NCBI RefSeq assembly: GCF_023630255.1
Contig: NZ_JALPRS010000001.1
Coordinates: 2,046,001 to 2,110,000 of the forward strand
Length of the DNA: 64,000 nt
Reading direction: 5' to 3'
DNA from: Pontibacter deserti
GTDB taxonomy: Bacteria; Bacteroidota; Bacteroidia; Cytophagales; Hymenobacteraceae
Position numbers and translations under genes: made by a program. The number at the start of each line of letters is the position of its first letter. Within the stretch, counting starts at the first letter, position 1. Shown here in pieces: positions 50,195 through 58,957 of this stretch. The notes beneath the pieces are model-generated. The model worked only from the letters and a program-made list of their open reading frames with translations. It made no database searches and was not told the origin of the DNA.

Positions 50195-51301
50195 TTAAGC
50201 AGTTACAGGTTCGTTGAGCAATTGTCTGTAGATGTGATTGTAATCCTGTGCCATCTGATCAGCGGTGTAGCCATGCGAGCGCTTTACAGAGCGGCAGGCC
50301 ATAATGTTACGGCAGAATTCATCTTCTATAAGCCCGTTTATGGAATCGCGCAATTCATCAGCATTGTTAGGGTCGGCATACTTGGCAGCATTTCCCCATA
50401 TCTCTGCCTGGCTCTCTGTTTTGCCCACTACCAACGCACAACCCGACATAGCGGCCTCTAAAATTGTTAAGCCAAACGGCTCATATTTTGCTGGCAGCGC
50501 ATAAATAGATGCCCGGGATAACCAGTCTGATACTTCTTTAGTAGTTAGCTTACCGAGGAAATGTACGTTCTCCAGTTCTACTGTTTTACCGGTAGCCGGA
50601 TGTTTATCGTCGCCGGCAATGTAAACCGGCCATTGCAGCTCAGCAGCAATGTGAGCAAGCATCGAAATGTTCTTAGCTTCGTCCCAAACACGACCCAGGC
50701 TAAAAACAAAAGGCTCTTTTCTACCAAACTGGAAATGATGCTGCCCGCGACCATTATAAACTACGCTGCTCTTTCTGAATGGCCCGTATAGTTCTTCGGC
50801 CTGGTGCAACATGGCCTGTGTTGGTGCCACTACCACATCAGCAGCCTGTAATCCTTTTTTAACAAGCTCTTTATACTTGTTCCATTCTTTAGGAGCCTCT
50901 TCGTCTTTCACGGCCTTCCACCAGCTCAGCACACAAGAGTGTACCACCGCAACAACAGGTTTTCCCCAATCCAGGGCAGCGTGCGCCATACCATTCAGGT
51001 GAATAAGGTCCGGCTGTATTTCATCTCTCAGTTGCAGCAGCCATTCCCCGGCCTTTTCTACATCTTCCCAGGGGTTATCCATCCACTCCAGCTTAAAGTC
51101 GCTTTCGTAAATGGTAAGGTTGCTGATGGCAGCGGCCTCTTCGCGTTGTTCTTCGGACATGCGGCCTCCCATGGTAGCTACTGCTACCTGTGTTCCTGTC
51201 TGCTCCAGTGCTCTGGTCAGTTCCAGCGTATAGGTCCAGACGCCGCCAACCGTATCGGCTGTCATTAAAATCTTCGAAGGGTGGTGATGATGTACTTCCA
51301 T
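50195..51301 (-). CDS. Glycosyltransferase family 4 protein
   Basis: 368 residues. GT4 landmarks are DTVGGVWTYTLELTRAL at the N-terminus (glycine-rich donor loop), SLGRVWDEAKNISMLAHIAAEL, and the E-x7-E element EPFGLTILEAAMSGCALV. The segment HLNGMAHAALDWGKPVVAVVHSC carries the acceptor-side His. It follows the Gfo/Idh gene after four bases. Likely transfers the first or core sugar in the cluster pathway; donor unknown. Confidence 0.9.
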   Translation of the reverse strand: MEVHHHHPSKILMTADTVGGVWTYTLELTRALEQTGTQVAVATMGGRMSEEQREEAAAISNLTIYESDFKLEWMDNPWEDVEKAGEWLLQLRDEIQPDLIHLNGMAHAALDWGKPVVAVVHSCVLSWWKAVKDEEAPKEWNKYKELVKKGLQAADVVVAPTQAMLHQAEELYGPFRKSSVVYNGRGQHHFQFGRKEPFVFSLGRVWDEAKNISMLAHIAAELQWPVYIAGDDKHPATGKTVELENVHFLGKLTTKEVSDWLSRASIYALPAKYEPFGLTILEAAMSGCALVVGKTESQAEIWGNAAKYADPNNADELRDSINGLIEDEFCRNIMACRSVKRSHGYTADQMAQDYNHIYRQLLNEPVTA

Positions 51302-51305
51302 GATA

Positions 51306-52352
51306 TTATCTCCCGTAAATTTTATCTAATACTTCTGCTACTCTCACAAATTCTTCGGCCTCTTCGTTAAAGCCTTCGCCTTTAGCCAGACGTTCTGCCC
51401 AGTCCACTCCTGCTCTTCCCGACCAATCATCAGGTGGTGAGCACAATACCTCTGTTTTAGTACCGTAATAGCGCTCGGCTACAAAATCGTAAAAAGACCC
51501 GTTGGTGTTTTTCAAGGCTACGCCGCCTTCTGTGCCATAAAATGTAGCGTTGATGATGGCTTCCTGGCCTGCTGGTAAATTCCAGGAACAGGTTAGCTGC
51601 AGATGTGTGCCGGTTGCTAAGGCTATACTTGCTGTGGCATAATCTTCTACCTTGCCTTCGGCCATACTTATAGGTTTGCCTTTTGCAAATAGCTGGCTGT
51701 GCACTTCCTTTACTTCCGGGAAGTTCAGCGACCATAAGGCCAGGTCTACCAGGTGCACGCCAAGGTCTATTACACAGCCGCCACCAGAAAGTTTCTGTTC
51801 ATAAAACCAGGCTTTATCCGGGCCATAGGCATTATGAAAAACCAGCTCTACCGCATAAATATGGCCTAACTCACCTGACTGCACCACCTTGTATACTTCC
51901 TGCATGGCTTTTGTGTAGCGGTACGACAGGTCCACGCCTAACAGTTTGTTATGGCTGCGGGCAGTATCTACTACACGGCGGGTTTCTTCTATGTTACGGC
52001 CAAGGGGCTTCTGGCAGAAAACAGCTTTACCTGCTTCCAGGGCCAGCATACTTTGCTCAGCATGAAAAGCACTTGGCGTAGCGATCACTACTCCATCTAC
52101 TTCAGGTTCATTAATGACGGCTTCCAACGAATTTACCTGTGTAGCTCCAGGAGCACTTTTCAGGGCTTCAGATGCATTTTGAGGCAAGGTATCAGCTATA
52201 AAAGCCACTTCGCCGGCTCCATTTTTTGCTATCACTTCCATGCGGTTTCGGCCAATCCAGCCGACACCTAAAAAGCCTAGTTTAGGTTTGGTTGATGTCG
52301 CCGAAGAAGGGATAACTGTATGTTGTTCCTGATCAAGTATAGTTTCCTGCAT
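51306..52352 (-). CDS. Gfo/Idh/MocA-family NAD(P)-dependent oxidoreductase
   Basis: 348 residues. Rossmann loop KPKLGFLGVGWIGRNRMEVI; the cofactor-proximal motif is FCQKPLGRN, with the usual EKP replaced by QKP; the C-terminal sheet domain includes SGGGCVIDLGVHLVDLALW, with the catalytic Asp-x3-His. A 20-residue tail before the fold is unusual. It probably oxidises or epimerises a sugar or inositol at a hydroxyl carbon. Spaced three bases from the MDR gene upstream and four from the GT4 downstream, so strongly coupled. Confidence 0.9.
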   Translation of the reverse strand: MQETILDQEQHTVIPSSATSTKPKLGFLGVGWIGRNRMEVIAKNGAGEVAFIADTLPQNASEALKSAPGATQVNSLEAVINEPEVDGVVIATPSAFHAEQSMLALEAGKAVFCQKPLGRNIEETRRVVDTARSHNKLLGVDLSYRYTKAMQEVYKVVQSGELGHIYAVELVFHNAYGPDKAWFYEQKLSGGGCVIDLGVHLVDLALWSLNFPEVKEVHSQLFAKGKPISMAEGKVEDYATASIALATGTHLQLTCSWNLPAGQEAIINATFYGTEGGVALKNTNGSFYDFVAERYYGTKTEVLCSPPDDWSGRAGVDWAERLAKGEGFNEEAEEFVRVAEVLDKIYGR

Positions 52353-52355
52353 GTA

Positions 52356-53372
52356 CTAAAAAGTTATTAAGGCCTTCACAAATCCATCAGGGCGTGATGT
52401 CAGATCATGAAAGGCTTCGCCAATATTTTCTAAAGTATAGGTATGGGTGTAGAGCTTTTCAGGATCGATGGCACCCTGCTCCACGGCTATAACTGCTGCT
52501 TTTATACCTTTGATGTACTCCTGTGGGTCCCGTTCGTGTGCGTTTATCACATCCAGGCCACGCCAGTTCCAGAGTTGGATGTTTACCTGCCGCATGCCAT
52601 CCTGATGAAAACCAGCGATAATGAGTTTGCCGCGTTCTGCGGTAAGTTCGCCGGCCAGGTTAAGCGGCCATTCTTTTCCGGTGCACTCTACTACGCGTTC
52701 GCAGAACTTTCCGTTGGTCAGTTCACTAACTTTTTGAATAATTTTATAGTGATCATCCATTTTGATCACCTCATCTGCACCACATTGTTTTGCCACATCC
52801 AAAGAGAAGTCGCGCTGGGAAATAGCTATAACCCGTGCTCCCGCATTTTTGGCCAGTTGCACCAGCAAAGCCCCCAGAAAGCCAATACCAAGTATAGCTA
52901 CTGTTTGCCCTGCTGAAATATCGCTGCGCTTGAAGATGTTCATGGCACAACCCAACGGCTCTCCCGGAAAAGGCTTACCCGCCAACGTATCAGGCAGCTT
53001 CACCACCTTATCAGCATCGGCTATGTCGTAAGCAGCATATGATTTATAAGACAGCGCTGCTACGCGATCACCGACTTTTACATCGGTTACGCCTTCGCCA
53101 ACGGCATCTACCAAGCCCCAGCCTTCGTGTCCCGGATTGCCGGCCTCTACGGGGTAGTTAAACCACTCCCGGCCTTCCCACACCGGTATGTTAGACGCGC
53201 ACAAACCGCAGCCTTCCAGCTTAACCCGAACCTGGTTTGCGCCGGGTTCGGGCAGCGGTACTTCCTGAACTTCCACAGTTTTAGGAGCCGTTAGTACTGC
53301 AGCCTGCATAGTGGCAACATAAGTTTGTGTGGCTGTTTTTTTTTCTGTTGTAAGGGTGTCTTGGTGTTGCAT
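52356..53372 (-). CDS. Zinc-dependent MDR alcohol dehydrogenase
   Basis: 338 residues. The catalytic zinc region is GCGLCASNIPVWEG and NPGHEGWGLVDAVGEGV; NAD loop GIGFLGALLVQLAKNAGARV. The four-cysteine structural zinc loop of classical ADH is absent. Similar enzymes oxidise polyols or sugar alcohols. The ATG shares one base with the stop of the preceding fusion gene (TGATG), indicating coupled translation. Its pairing with a Gfo/Idh enzyme suggests sequential redox steps on a sugar. Confidence 0.88.
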   Translation of the reverse strand: MQHQDTLTTEKKTATQTYVATMQAAVLTAPKTVEVQEVPLPEPGANQVRVKLEGCGLCASNIPVWEGREWFNYPVEAGNPGHEGWGLVDAVGEGVTDVKVGDRVAALSYKSYAAYDIADADKVVKLPDTLAGKPFPGEPLGCAMNIFKRSDISAGQTVAILGIGFLGALLVQLAKNAGARVIAISQRDFSLDVAKQCGADEVIKMDDHYKIIQKVSELTNGKFCERVVECTGKEWPLNLAGELTAERGKLIIAGFHQDGMRQVNIQLWNWRGLDVINAHERDPQEYIKGIKAAVIAVEQGAIDPEKLYTHTYTLENIGEAFHDLTSRPDGFVKALITF

Positions 53373-55438
53373 CAGGCTACAGCTACTTTATTTTCTGTTT
53401 CAACTTTTTCTTCGATGTCTGCTTTTTCAGAGGTCAGGATCATTGGCACCTGCAAGCCACGGTTTTCGCACAGCCACTGATAAAGCTTTGCCACACCCTC
53501 CTGCACATTGTGCTTCGGATACCAGCCGGTTGCTTCCTGAAACTTGCGTGTATCGGAAACATAATAGTGCTGATCTCCGGGGCGCCAGTCTCCAAACGAA
53601 AGTGCAATCTTCTTGCCCCTGTACTTACCTATAGTTTTAAGCAGTTCAAGCAGGCTTACCGTATTCTCGGGGCCGCCGCCAATGTTAAAGGCTTGTCCTT
53701 TTATGCTAGGCATGTGCTCCTGCGCCAGTAAAAATGCATCTACCAGATCTTCTACAAAAAGGATATCCCGAACTTGCTTGCCATCTCCATAGATACTGAC
53801 AGGCTTACCTTCTATGGCCCGGATAGCAAAATGAGCAACCCAGCCCTGGTCTTCGTTGCCATACTGGTGAGGACCATAAATACAGCTCATCCGGAAAACA
53901 ACGGCAGGTATATCATAGGTGCGGGCGTAGTCGATCACATACTGGTCGGCAGCTCCTTTAGAGCAACCATACGGACTATGAAAGTCGAGTACGCGTGCCT
54001 CACTGATTCCGTTTTCTTTTATATTCTCATCTGCAGGGTAATAGCGTGATCCATTTGAAATGAATTTAAGGTCTTCCAGGCCGCCGTATACTTTGTTAGT
54101 GGATGTGAACACCAGCGGTGGCGGGTTATCCTGTTCTCTGATCGCTTCCAATAAGTTGATAATGCCACGCGCATTAACTTCAAAATCGTTGAGCGGCAGG
54201 TCGAGAGATGTGGTTACGGCTACCTGTGCCGCAAAATGGAAAACAGCTTCGGCACGTTTCATTACTTTACGCACCGTTTGCAGGTCGCGAATGTCCCCAA
54301 CGTATACTTCCAGCTTATGGCCATAGGTGTCATGCAGCCATTGCAGGTTCTGCTCTACCCCGTCGCGGTTCAGGTTATCGAATATCATTACACGCTTTCC
54401 ATCATCCAGCAGCCGCTTCGCGAGGTTGGTACCCACAAATCCGGCTCCACCTGTAATTAATGTATAAGGTGCTGTGTCTTCAGCTAAGGTGCGTTTAATA
54501 AAATCCAACTGATCCAGTTTTTCGATGCCGTGTTTTGCCCATAGCCTGTAAAGCAGTTTAGTTGAACCATCAGATTTTTTCAATCCAAAATGATACTCCC
54601 GGTCATCAAGGTGGAAACCGGCTACCGTAGGCAGGTTGGCATCCAAGTCGCTGATACCATACCAATATACCCGTGTAGCATCTGCTTTCAGAGCTTCTTT
54701 AAATTCCTGTACTTGCTTGAATTCATCATGCTGCCAGGTCGAAAAGCCGGCTTCAGTAATCCAGAGTTCGGCTTTGCAGTTGTTCTGGTTCATTACCTCC
54801 CGCACTGCTTTTATCTTTTCTTCCCAGCCATCCCATACCTGGTCGAACACATATGGGAAACCATGTATACCTACGGCATCAATGTACTGCATCACGCCGT
54901 GGTCGAACATGCTCTGCAACCAGTTGGGGTCTATCGGGCTCATGCCTCCCAGCAATGTTTTTTTACCACGCTGCTGGCACCAGTAGGCTGCACCACCCAC
55001 CATTTCGGCAAATTTGTTCCAGCCATAGTCTAAGGTAAAATCATACTCTACTTGGTTATTTGGCTCGTTCCATAGTTCTACCCACTCAAAGTGTTGCCCA
55101 TGGTCGGTGATGAATACATCCAGGAAATCGGCATAGGCTTTTTTATCTTTTGGTGGTGCCGATGTGCGGGGCTTTTCACCTATACTTGGTGGAGTATACA
55201 GAAAGCATGGAAGTATATTTATTTCTTTAGCCAGCGTAGGTATCAACCAATCGTACCAGCTCTTTCCTTCCGGAGTATAATAGTCGGCCCAGGATACACC
55301 GGTGCGCAGTTCAGTTACCCCCAGTTCCTTCAGGTCTTTTAACACCTGCATTACATGCTCCCGCTCCCCAGGTCTGAACCATTCAACAAGCCCTACAACA
55401 GGAAAAGTATTCTTTACTGTATTATTATGCATTTTCAT
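53372..55438 (-). CDS. Glycosidase - NAD-dependent sugar epimerase fusion
   Basis: 688 residues without a signal peptide. N-terminal half (about 10-310): clan GH-A TIM barrel with acid/base Glu125 in ELWNEPNNQ and nucleophile Glu229 in LWITEAGFSTW, as in GH39 and relatives. C-terminal half (about 327-660): extended SDR with GGAGFVG at 330-336, Tyr490-x3-Lys494 (YGCSKGA) and STNKVYGGLEDL, which is characteristic of CDP-paratose 2-epimerase-like enzymes. A cytoplasmic glycosidase joined to a sugar-nucleotide epimerase is unusual. It may couple hydrolysis or transglycosylation with donor formation; this is inference. Overlaps the next gene by one base. Confidence 0.85.
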   Translation of the reverse strand: MKMHNNTVKNTFPVVGLVEWFRPGEREHVMQVLKDLKELGVTELRTGVSWADYYTPEGKSWYDWLIPTLAKEINILPCFLYTPPSIGEKPRTSAPPKDKKAYADFLDVFITDHGQHFEWVELWNEPNNQVEYDFTLDYGWNKFAEMVGGAAYWCQQRGKKTLLGGMSPIDPNWLQSMFDHGVMQYIDAVGIHGFPYVFDQVWDGWEEKIKAVREVMNQNNCKAELWITEAGFSTWQHDEFKQVQEFKEALKADATRVYWYGISDLDANLPTVAGFHLDDREYHFGLKKSDGSTKLLYRLWAKHGIEKLDQLDFIKRTLAEDTAPYTLITGGAGFVGTNLAKRLLDDGKRVMIFDNLNRDGVEQNLQWLHDTYGHKLEVYVGDIRDLQTVRKVMKRAEAVFHFAAQVAVTTSLDLPLNDFEVNARGIINLLEAIREQDNPPPLVFTSTNKVYGGLEDLKFISNGSRYYPADENIKENGISEARVLDFHSPYGCSKGAADQYVIDYARTYDIPAVVFRMSCIYGPHQYGNEDQGWVAHFAIRAIEGKPVSIYGDGKQVRDILFVEDLVDAFLLAQEHMPSIKGQAFNIGGGPENTVSLLELLKTIGKYRGKKIALSFGDWRPGDQHYYVSDTRKFQEATGWYPKHNVQEGVAKLYQWLCENRGLQVPMILTSEKADIEEKVETENKVAVA

Positions 55439-55471
55439 AATCTGTAATTCTGATTCTTGTTGAGAAGGATA

Positions 55472-56590
55472 TTAAACTGTAAGACCCCGGGCAGCCAGTT
55501 CGGCGCTCGCTTCGCTTACACGGTCATAGGCAATCTGCCCTTCGAGCCAGTCAGCCAGTTCTTCCAGGCCACCATTAAATTCTACCTGCGGATAAAAGCC
55601 CAGTATCTGTTTTGCTTTAGAGATATCGGCGTAGCAATGTCTGATATCACCTACTCTATACTTGCCGGTAACTTCCGCGACTAAGTGCTCTTTGTTCATT
55701 ACTGTTGCCAGGCGCTCAGCAATCTCACTTATAGTATAGTTGTTTCCGCTGCCCACGTTAAATACATGGCCATTCGCTTCGTCTTTTTCCATTGCCAGGC
55801 GACAAGCTAAAGCCACATCACGCACATGCACAAAGTCGCGCTGCTGGTAGCCATCTTCAAAAATCATTGGGGAGTTGTTGTTCAGGAACCGGGATGCAAA
55901 AATGGCCAGCACACCAGTATAAGGGTTAGATAATGCCTGCCGCGTGCCATACACATTAAAGAACCGCATGGCTACTGTTGGTATGTTATAAGCGCGCCCT
56001 ACCATTAAGCAAAGGCGCTCCTGGTCGTATTTGGAAAGTGCGTAAACCGATGATAAACAAGGGGTTTTGGTTTCGGGGGTGTGAAGCGGCTCTAATTGAT
56101 TGCCTGCAGCATCGTAAAGTTCCCAATTGGCAGCTTTCAGTTGTTCCAGCGGTCGTTCTTCAGCGGTTACCACTTCGCCCTGCTGGTTCTTATACAGCCC
56201 CTCGCCATAGATGCTCATGCTGCTGGCCACTACCAGCTTTTTAACAGGGTTCTTGATCAGGGCTTCCAGCAATACAGCAGTGCCAATATTGTTGACGTCT
56301 GTATACTCTTTTATCTCATACATGCTCTGCCCAACGCCTACCATTGCTGCAAAGTGGTAAACTATATCCACACCTTCCAGGGCACGTTTTACATCTTCCG
56401 GGTTGCGCACATCCCCTACCATCAGTTCAACATCTTCGTGCAGGTATTCAGGCCGCCCGCAGTCTTTGCCATGCACCTGTTCGCTCAGGTTATCCAGCGC
56501 TCTTACACTATAGCCATGCTTCAGTAATTCATCCGCCAAATGAGAACCAATAAAGCCGGCTCCGCCTGTTATCAAGACTTTGTTTTTCAT
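55472..56590 (-). CDS. NAD-dependent sugar epimerase/dehydratase (GalE-like)
   Basis: 372 residues, extended SDR. NAD loop ITGGAGFIGSHLADELLKHG; catalytic SSMSIYGEG (Ser) and YALSKYDQE (Tyr-x3-Lys); C-terminal substrate domain with GYQQRDFVHVRDVALA. An insertion at about 140-180 (including TAEERPLEQLKAANWELYD) lies before the YxxxK region. The substrate is likely a nucleotide sugar (UDP- or GDP-hexose). Second gene of the cluster, 29 bp after the SDR gene, 33 bp before the fusion gene. Confidence 0.9.
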   Translation of the reverse strand: MKNKVLITGGAGFIGSHLADELLKHGYSVRALDNLSEQVHGKDCGRPEYLHEDVELMVGDVRNPEDVKRALEGVDIVYHFAAMVGVGQSMYEIKEYTDVNNIGTAVLLEALIKNPVKKLVVASSMSIYGEGLYKNQQGEVVTAEERPLEQLKAANWELYDAAGNQLEPLHTPETKTPCLSSVYALSKYDQERLCLMVGRAYNIPTVAMRFFNVYGTRQALSNPYTGVLAIFASRFLNNNSPMIFEDGYQQRDFVHVRDVALACRLAMEKDEANGHVFNVGSGNNYTISEIAERLATVMNKEHLVAEVTGKYRVGDIRHCYADISKAKQILGFYPQVEFNGGLEELADWLEGQIAYDRVSEASAELAARGLTV

Positions 56591-56619
56591 AGTTTATATG
56601 TGTTGTTTGTAATCAAAAG

Positions 56620-57324
56620 CTAAAATGGCTGCGCAGTTGGCCTTATAGTAATATGGTTCGCAGAAACCCCCTCAGGCTGTTGCAATGCATAAAGCACTGC
56701 ATCTGCTACCGCCTCAGGCGATAAAGCTCCATAACCTATACTCTCAACCGTCTGACTTCCAGATATCGTATTTTCAAAAAAAGCTGTGTCCGTAACTCCG
56801 GGCGCAACTACCGTTACTCTTACAAAAGGCAGTACCTCCAGGCGCAGTGTTTCTGCCACTACCTCCAGCGCAGTTTTGGTTGCAGCATAAATACCACCAT
56901 AGGTATAAGCCTTTCCGGCAGCTACCGACGAAATGATCACCACATCGCCTTTGCCTTTCTCCAGCATAGCCGGCACAAAAGCCCGGATCAGCCGGAGTGT
57001 ACCTAACAGGTTTGTTTCAATTACCTGCTTCCACTTTTCGGGGTCACCTTCCGTAAGCTTCTCGTGCACGCCACGGCCAGCACTACATACCAGTATATCT
57101 GGCAGTCCCAACTTTCTATTTAATTCTGTAAACAAAGTGTCTGTGGCAGGTGCGGAGACCACATCACTTTTAATGTATAAGGGCTCTTGAGGCAGGGTAT
57201 CGGGGAGGTTCAGATCAGCAACAGCCGTTTTTACGCCATGTTCCAGTAGTTTTGCAGCAATCGCTTTACCAATACCGGAAGCCCCACCACTAACTAATGC
57301 TTTTCTACCTCTCAGGTCCTGCAC
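56620..57324 (-). CDS. Short-chain dehydrogenase/reductase (SDR)
   Basis: 234 residues, classical SDR. NAD(P) loop ALVSGGASGIGKAIAAKLLEHG, NNAG equivalent CSAGRG, catalytic Ser in ISSVAAG and Tyr-x3-Lys in YGGIYAATKTALE. It is the first gene of the minus-strand cluster; upstream the divergent gap to the acetyltransferase gene must contain the cluster promoter. Substrate unknown. The gene could also be a passenger, but the 29-bp spacing to the epimerase gene argues for membership. Confidence 0.9.
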   Translation of the reverse strand: MQDLRGRKALVSGGASGIGKAIAAKLLEHGVKTAVADLNLPDTLPQEPLYIKSDVVSAPATDTLFTELNRKLGLPDILVCSAGRGVHEKLTEGDPEKWKQVIETNLLGTLRLIRAFVPAMLEKGKGDVVIISSVAAGKAYTYGGIYAATKTALEVVAETLRLEVLPFVRVTVVAPGVTDTAFFENTISGSQTVESIGYGALSPEAVADAVLYALQQPEGVSANHITIRPTAQPF

Positions 57325-57452
57325 GCTATATTTAAAATTTAATATTTAAGTATAGTTTTTAGTAATTTATCGTGATAGGTACAAACGTAACGGAAGCAAA
57401 TTGGGTTGTTGATGCTGAAATACGACTATATTTTCATAGCTTAATTTGCGGG

Positions 57453-57460
57453 TATATTTG
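57453..57460 (+). promoter_or_regulatory. Candidate Bacteroidota -7 box in the divergent gap
   Basis: TATATTTG fits TAnnTTTG, about 120 bp upstream of the acetyltransferase start; without a clear -33 element. The same gap must serve the minus-strand cluster. Confidence 0.3.
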
Positions 57461-57580
57461 CTGCAAACACACTTTTAGTTACAGTAAAACTTCTGCTGCT
57501 GCCTTTGGTATTGCACTACTGTTTGCTATATAGTAGCTTGGCTGTTGCACTTTTAATTTAAGTAAACACTTACCTTGTCC

Positions 57581-58183
57581 ATGAACTTTGAAAAAGACCT
57601 GTATCTCGAAGATGATCATGTATTACTTCGCCCGATCAAGCCAGGTGACCTGGAGCAACTACAGCCAATAGCCCTAGATGCAGATACCTGGCGCTGGTAC
57701 GTTACGCGCATTGCTAACATACAGGACCTGGAAGAGTGGGCACAGGCAGCATTTAATGACAGGCGTGACCACAAGCGCTACCCTTTTGTGATAGTTGATA
57801 AAGCTACCGGAAAACTTGCTGCCAGCACCGCTTATGGTAACATCTCAGCGTTTGATAAGCGACTTGAGATCGGCTGGACATGGCTGGGCGAGGATTTCAG
57901 AAGTACGGGGCTGAACAGACACTGTAAGTTCCTGCTGCTGAGCTATGCTTTTGACGTGCTGCAGTATGAACGGGTAGAGCTGAAAACAGACGTGCTGAAT
58001 ATCCGATCCCGGAAAGCTATACTTAAAATAGGGGCCACAGAAGAAGGTACGTTGCGCAGCCATATGTTAATGCACAACGGCCGCCGGCGCGACACAATTT
58101 ATTATAGTATTCTTCGGCCGGAATGGCCTGCTATAAAAGCTACCATATTTACAGATTTAACCTTTACCTGTACACAAGTATAA
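57581..58183 (+). CDS. GNAT-family N-acetyltransferase (RimJ-like)
   Basis: 200 residues from ATG 57581 (MNFEKDLYLEDDHVLLRPI); a TTG two codons earlier is possible. It has the arrangement of RimJ/RimL-type enzymes: LLRPIKPGDLEQLQPIAL, then RLEIGWTWLGEDFRSTGLNRHCKF (motif A variant) and YERVELKTDVLNIRSRKAILKIGA. The acetyl-CoA loop is S-T-G-L rather than Q-x-x-G-x-G. A third GNAT gene of this window, and the first gene after the glycoside cluster on the opposite strand. Confidence 0.85.
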   Translation: MNFEKDLYLEDDHVLLRPIKPGDLEQLQPIALDADTWRWYVTRIANIQDLEEWAQAAFNDRRDHKRYPFVIVDKATGKLAASTAYGNISAFDKRLEIGWTWLGEDFRSTGLNRHCKFLLLSYAFDVLQYERVELKTDVLNIRSRKAILKIGATEEGTLRSHMLMHNGRRRDTIYYSILRPEWPAIKATIFTDLTFTCTQV

Positions 58184-58221
58184 CTTACATCGTATAGTTG
58201 GTGTAATTCATCGGCTATACT

Positions 58222-58800
58222 TTGGAAACTCCTGCTCCTAAACGTATTTTCCTGATCAGGCATGCCAGACCACAGGTTTCCGGCAAAGGTCTGTTTAATG
58301 CTGCACGCGCCCGGCAGTATATAACAGATTATGATGCAGCACAGGTAGAAGAATTTATACTTGCCCACGAAGCCCTTCCTTATAAGCAGATCACCAAAGT
58401 ACACTGCAGTACCTTGGTCCGCTCGCAACTTACTGCCAAGGCTATTTTCGGAGATGATGTTAATCTGATCATCGACCATAATTTCCGGGAGTTTGAGCGC
58501 AAAATATTCTCTCTTCCACTCCTGCAATTACCTATCAATCTCTGGTTAGTAGGCGCGCGTATTCTCTGGTTCCTGGGGCTTAATAGCCGTGGTATCGAAA
58601 CCTTTAAAGAGGCGCGCCATCGTGCACGAGCCGCCGCAAAACAACTTTCTGAAGAAGCTGAACGCGAAACTATAGCCGTTTTGGTAGCTCACGGGCTATT
58701 AAACTTCTTTATAAGACGCGAATTAAAACGATTAGGCTGGCAAATTTCTGTGAAAGGAGGCAGCGGTTTTATTAGTGTAAACGGGTTTGAAAGAGCTTAA
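58222..58800 (+). CDS. Histidine phosphatase family protein
   Basis: 192 residues, starting at TTG 58222. The RHG-like motif is IRHARPQVSG (catalytic His14-15 region), the second His is in VLVAHGLLNFF, and an additional Arg is in STLVRSQLTAKAIF. This is the branch-1 fold, though shorter than phosphoglycerate mutases. A hydrophobic stretch (INLWLVGARILWFLGL) in the middle may associate with membrane. Substrate unknown. It is 38 bp after the acetyltransferase gene and may be co-transcribed. Confidence 0.82.
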   Translation: METPAPKRIFLIRHARPQVSGKGLFNAARARQYITDYDAAQVEEFILAHEALPYKQITKVHCSTLVRSQLTAKAIFGDDVNLIIDHNFREFERKIFSLPLLQLPINLWLVGARILWFLGLNSRGIETFKEARHRARAAAKQLSEEAERETIAVLVAHGLLNFFIRRELKRLGWQISVKGGSGFISVNGFERA

Positions 58801-58957
58801 AAGCCAATAAGTTATAAAAAATAACCTCAAAATATAAATCTAATAGCATTATATACGTATGAAGCTGTATTAAGCAGATGGAAAGGTGCCCCTGCATTAC
58901 CTTTTCCCTGGTTTTTATACTGCAGGTTATTATTAATCACTTCAAATCATACCCATC

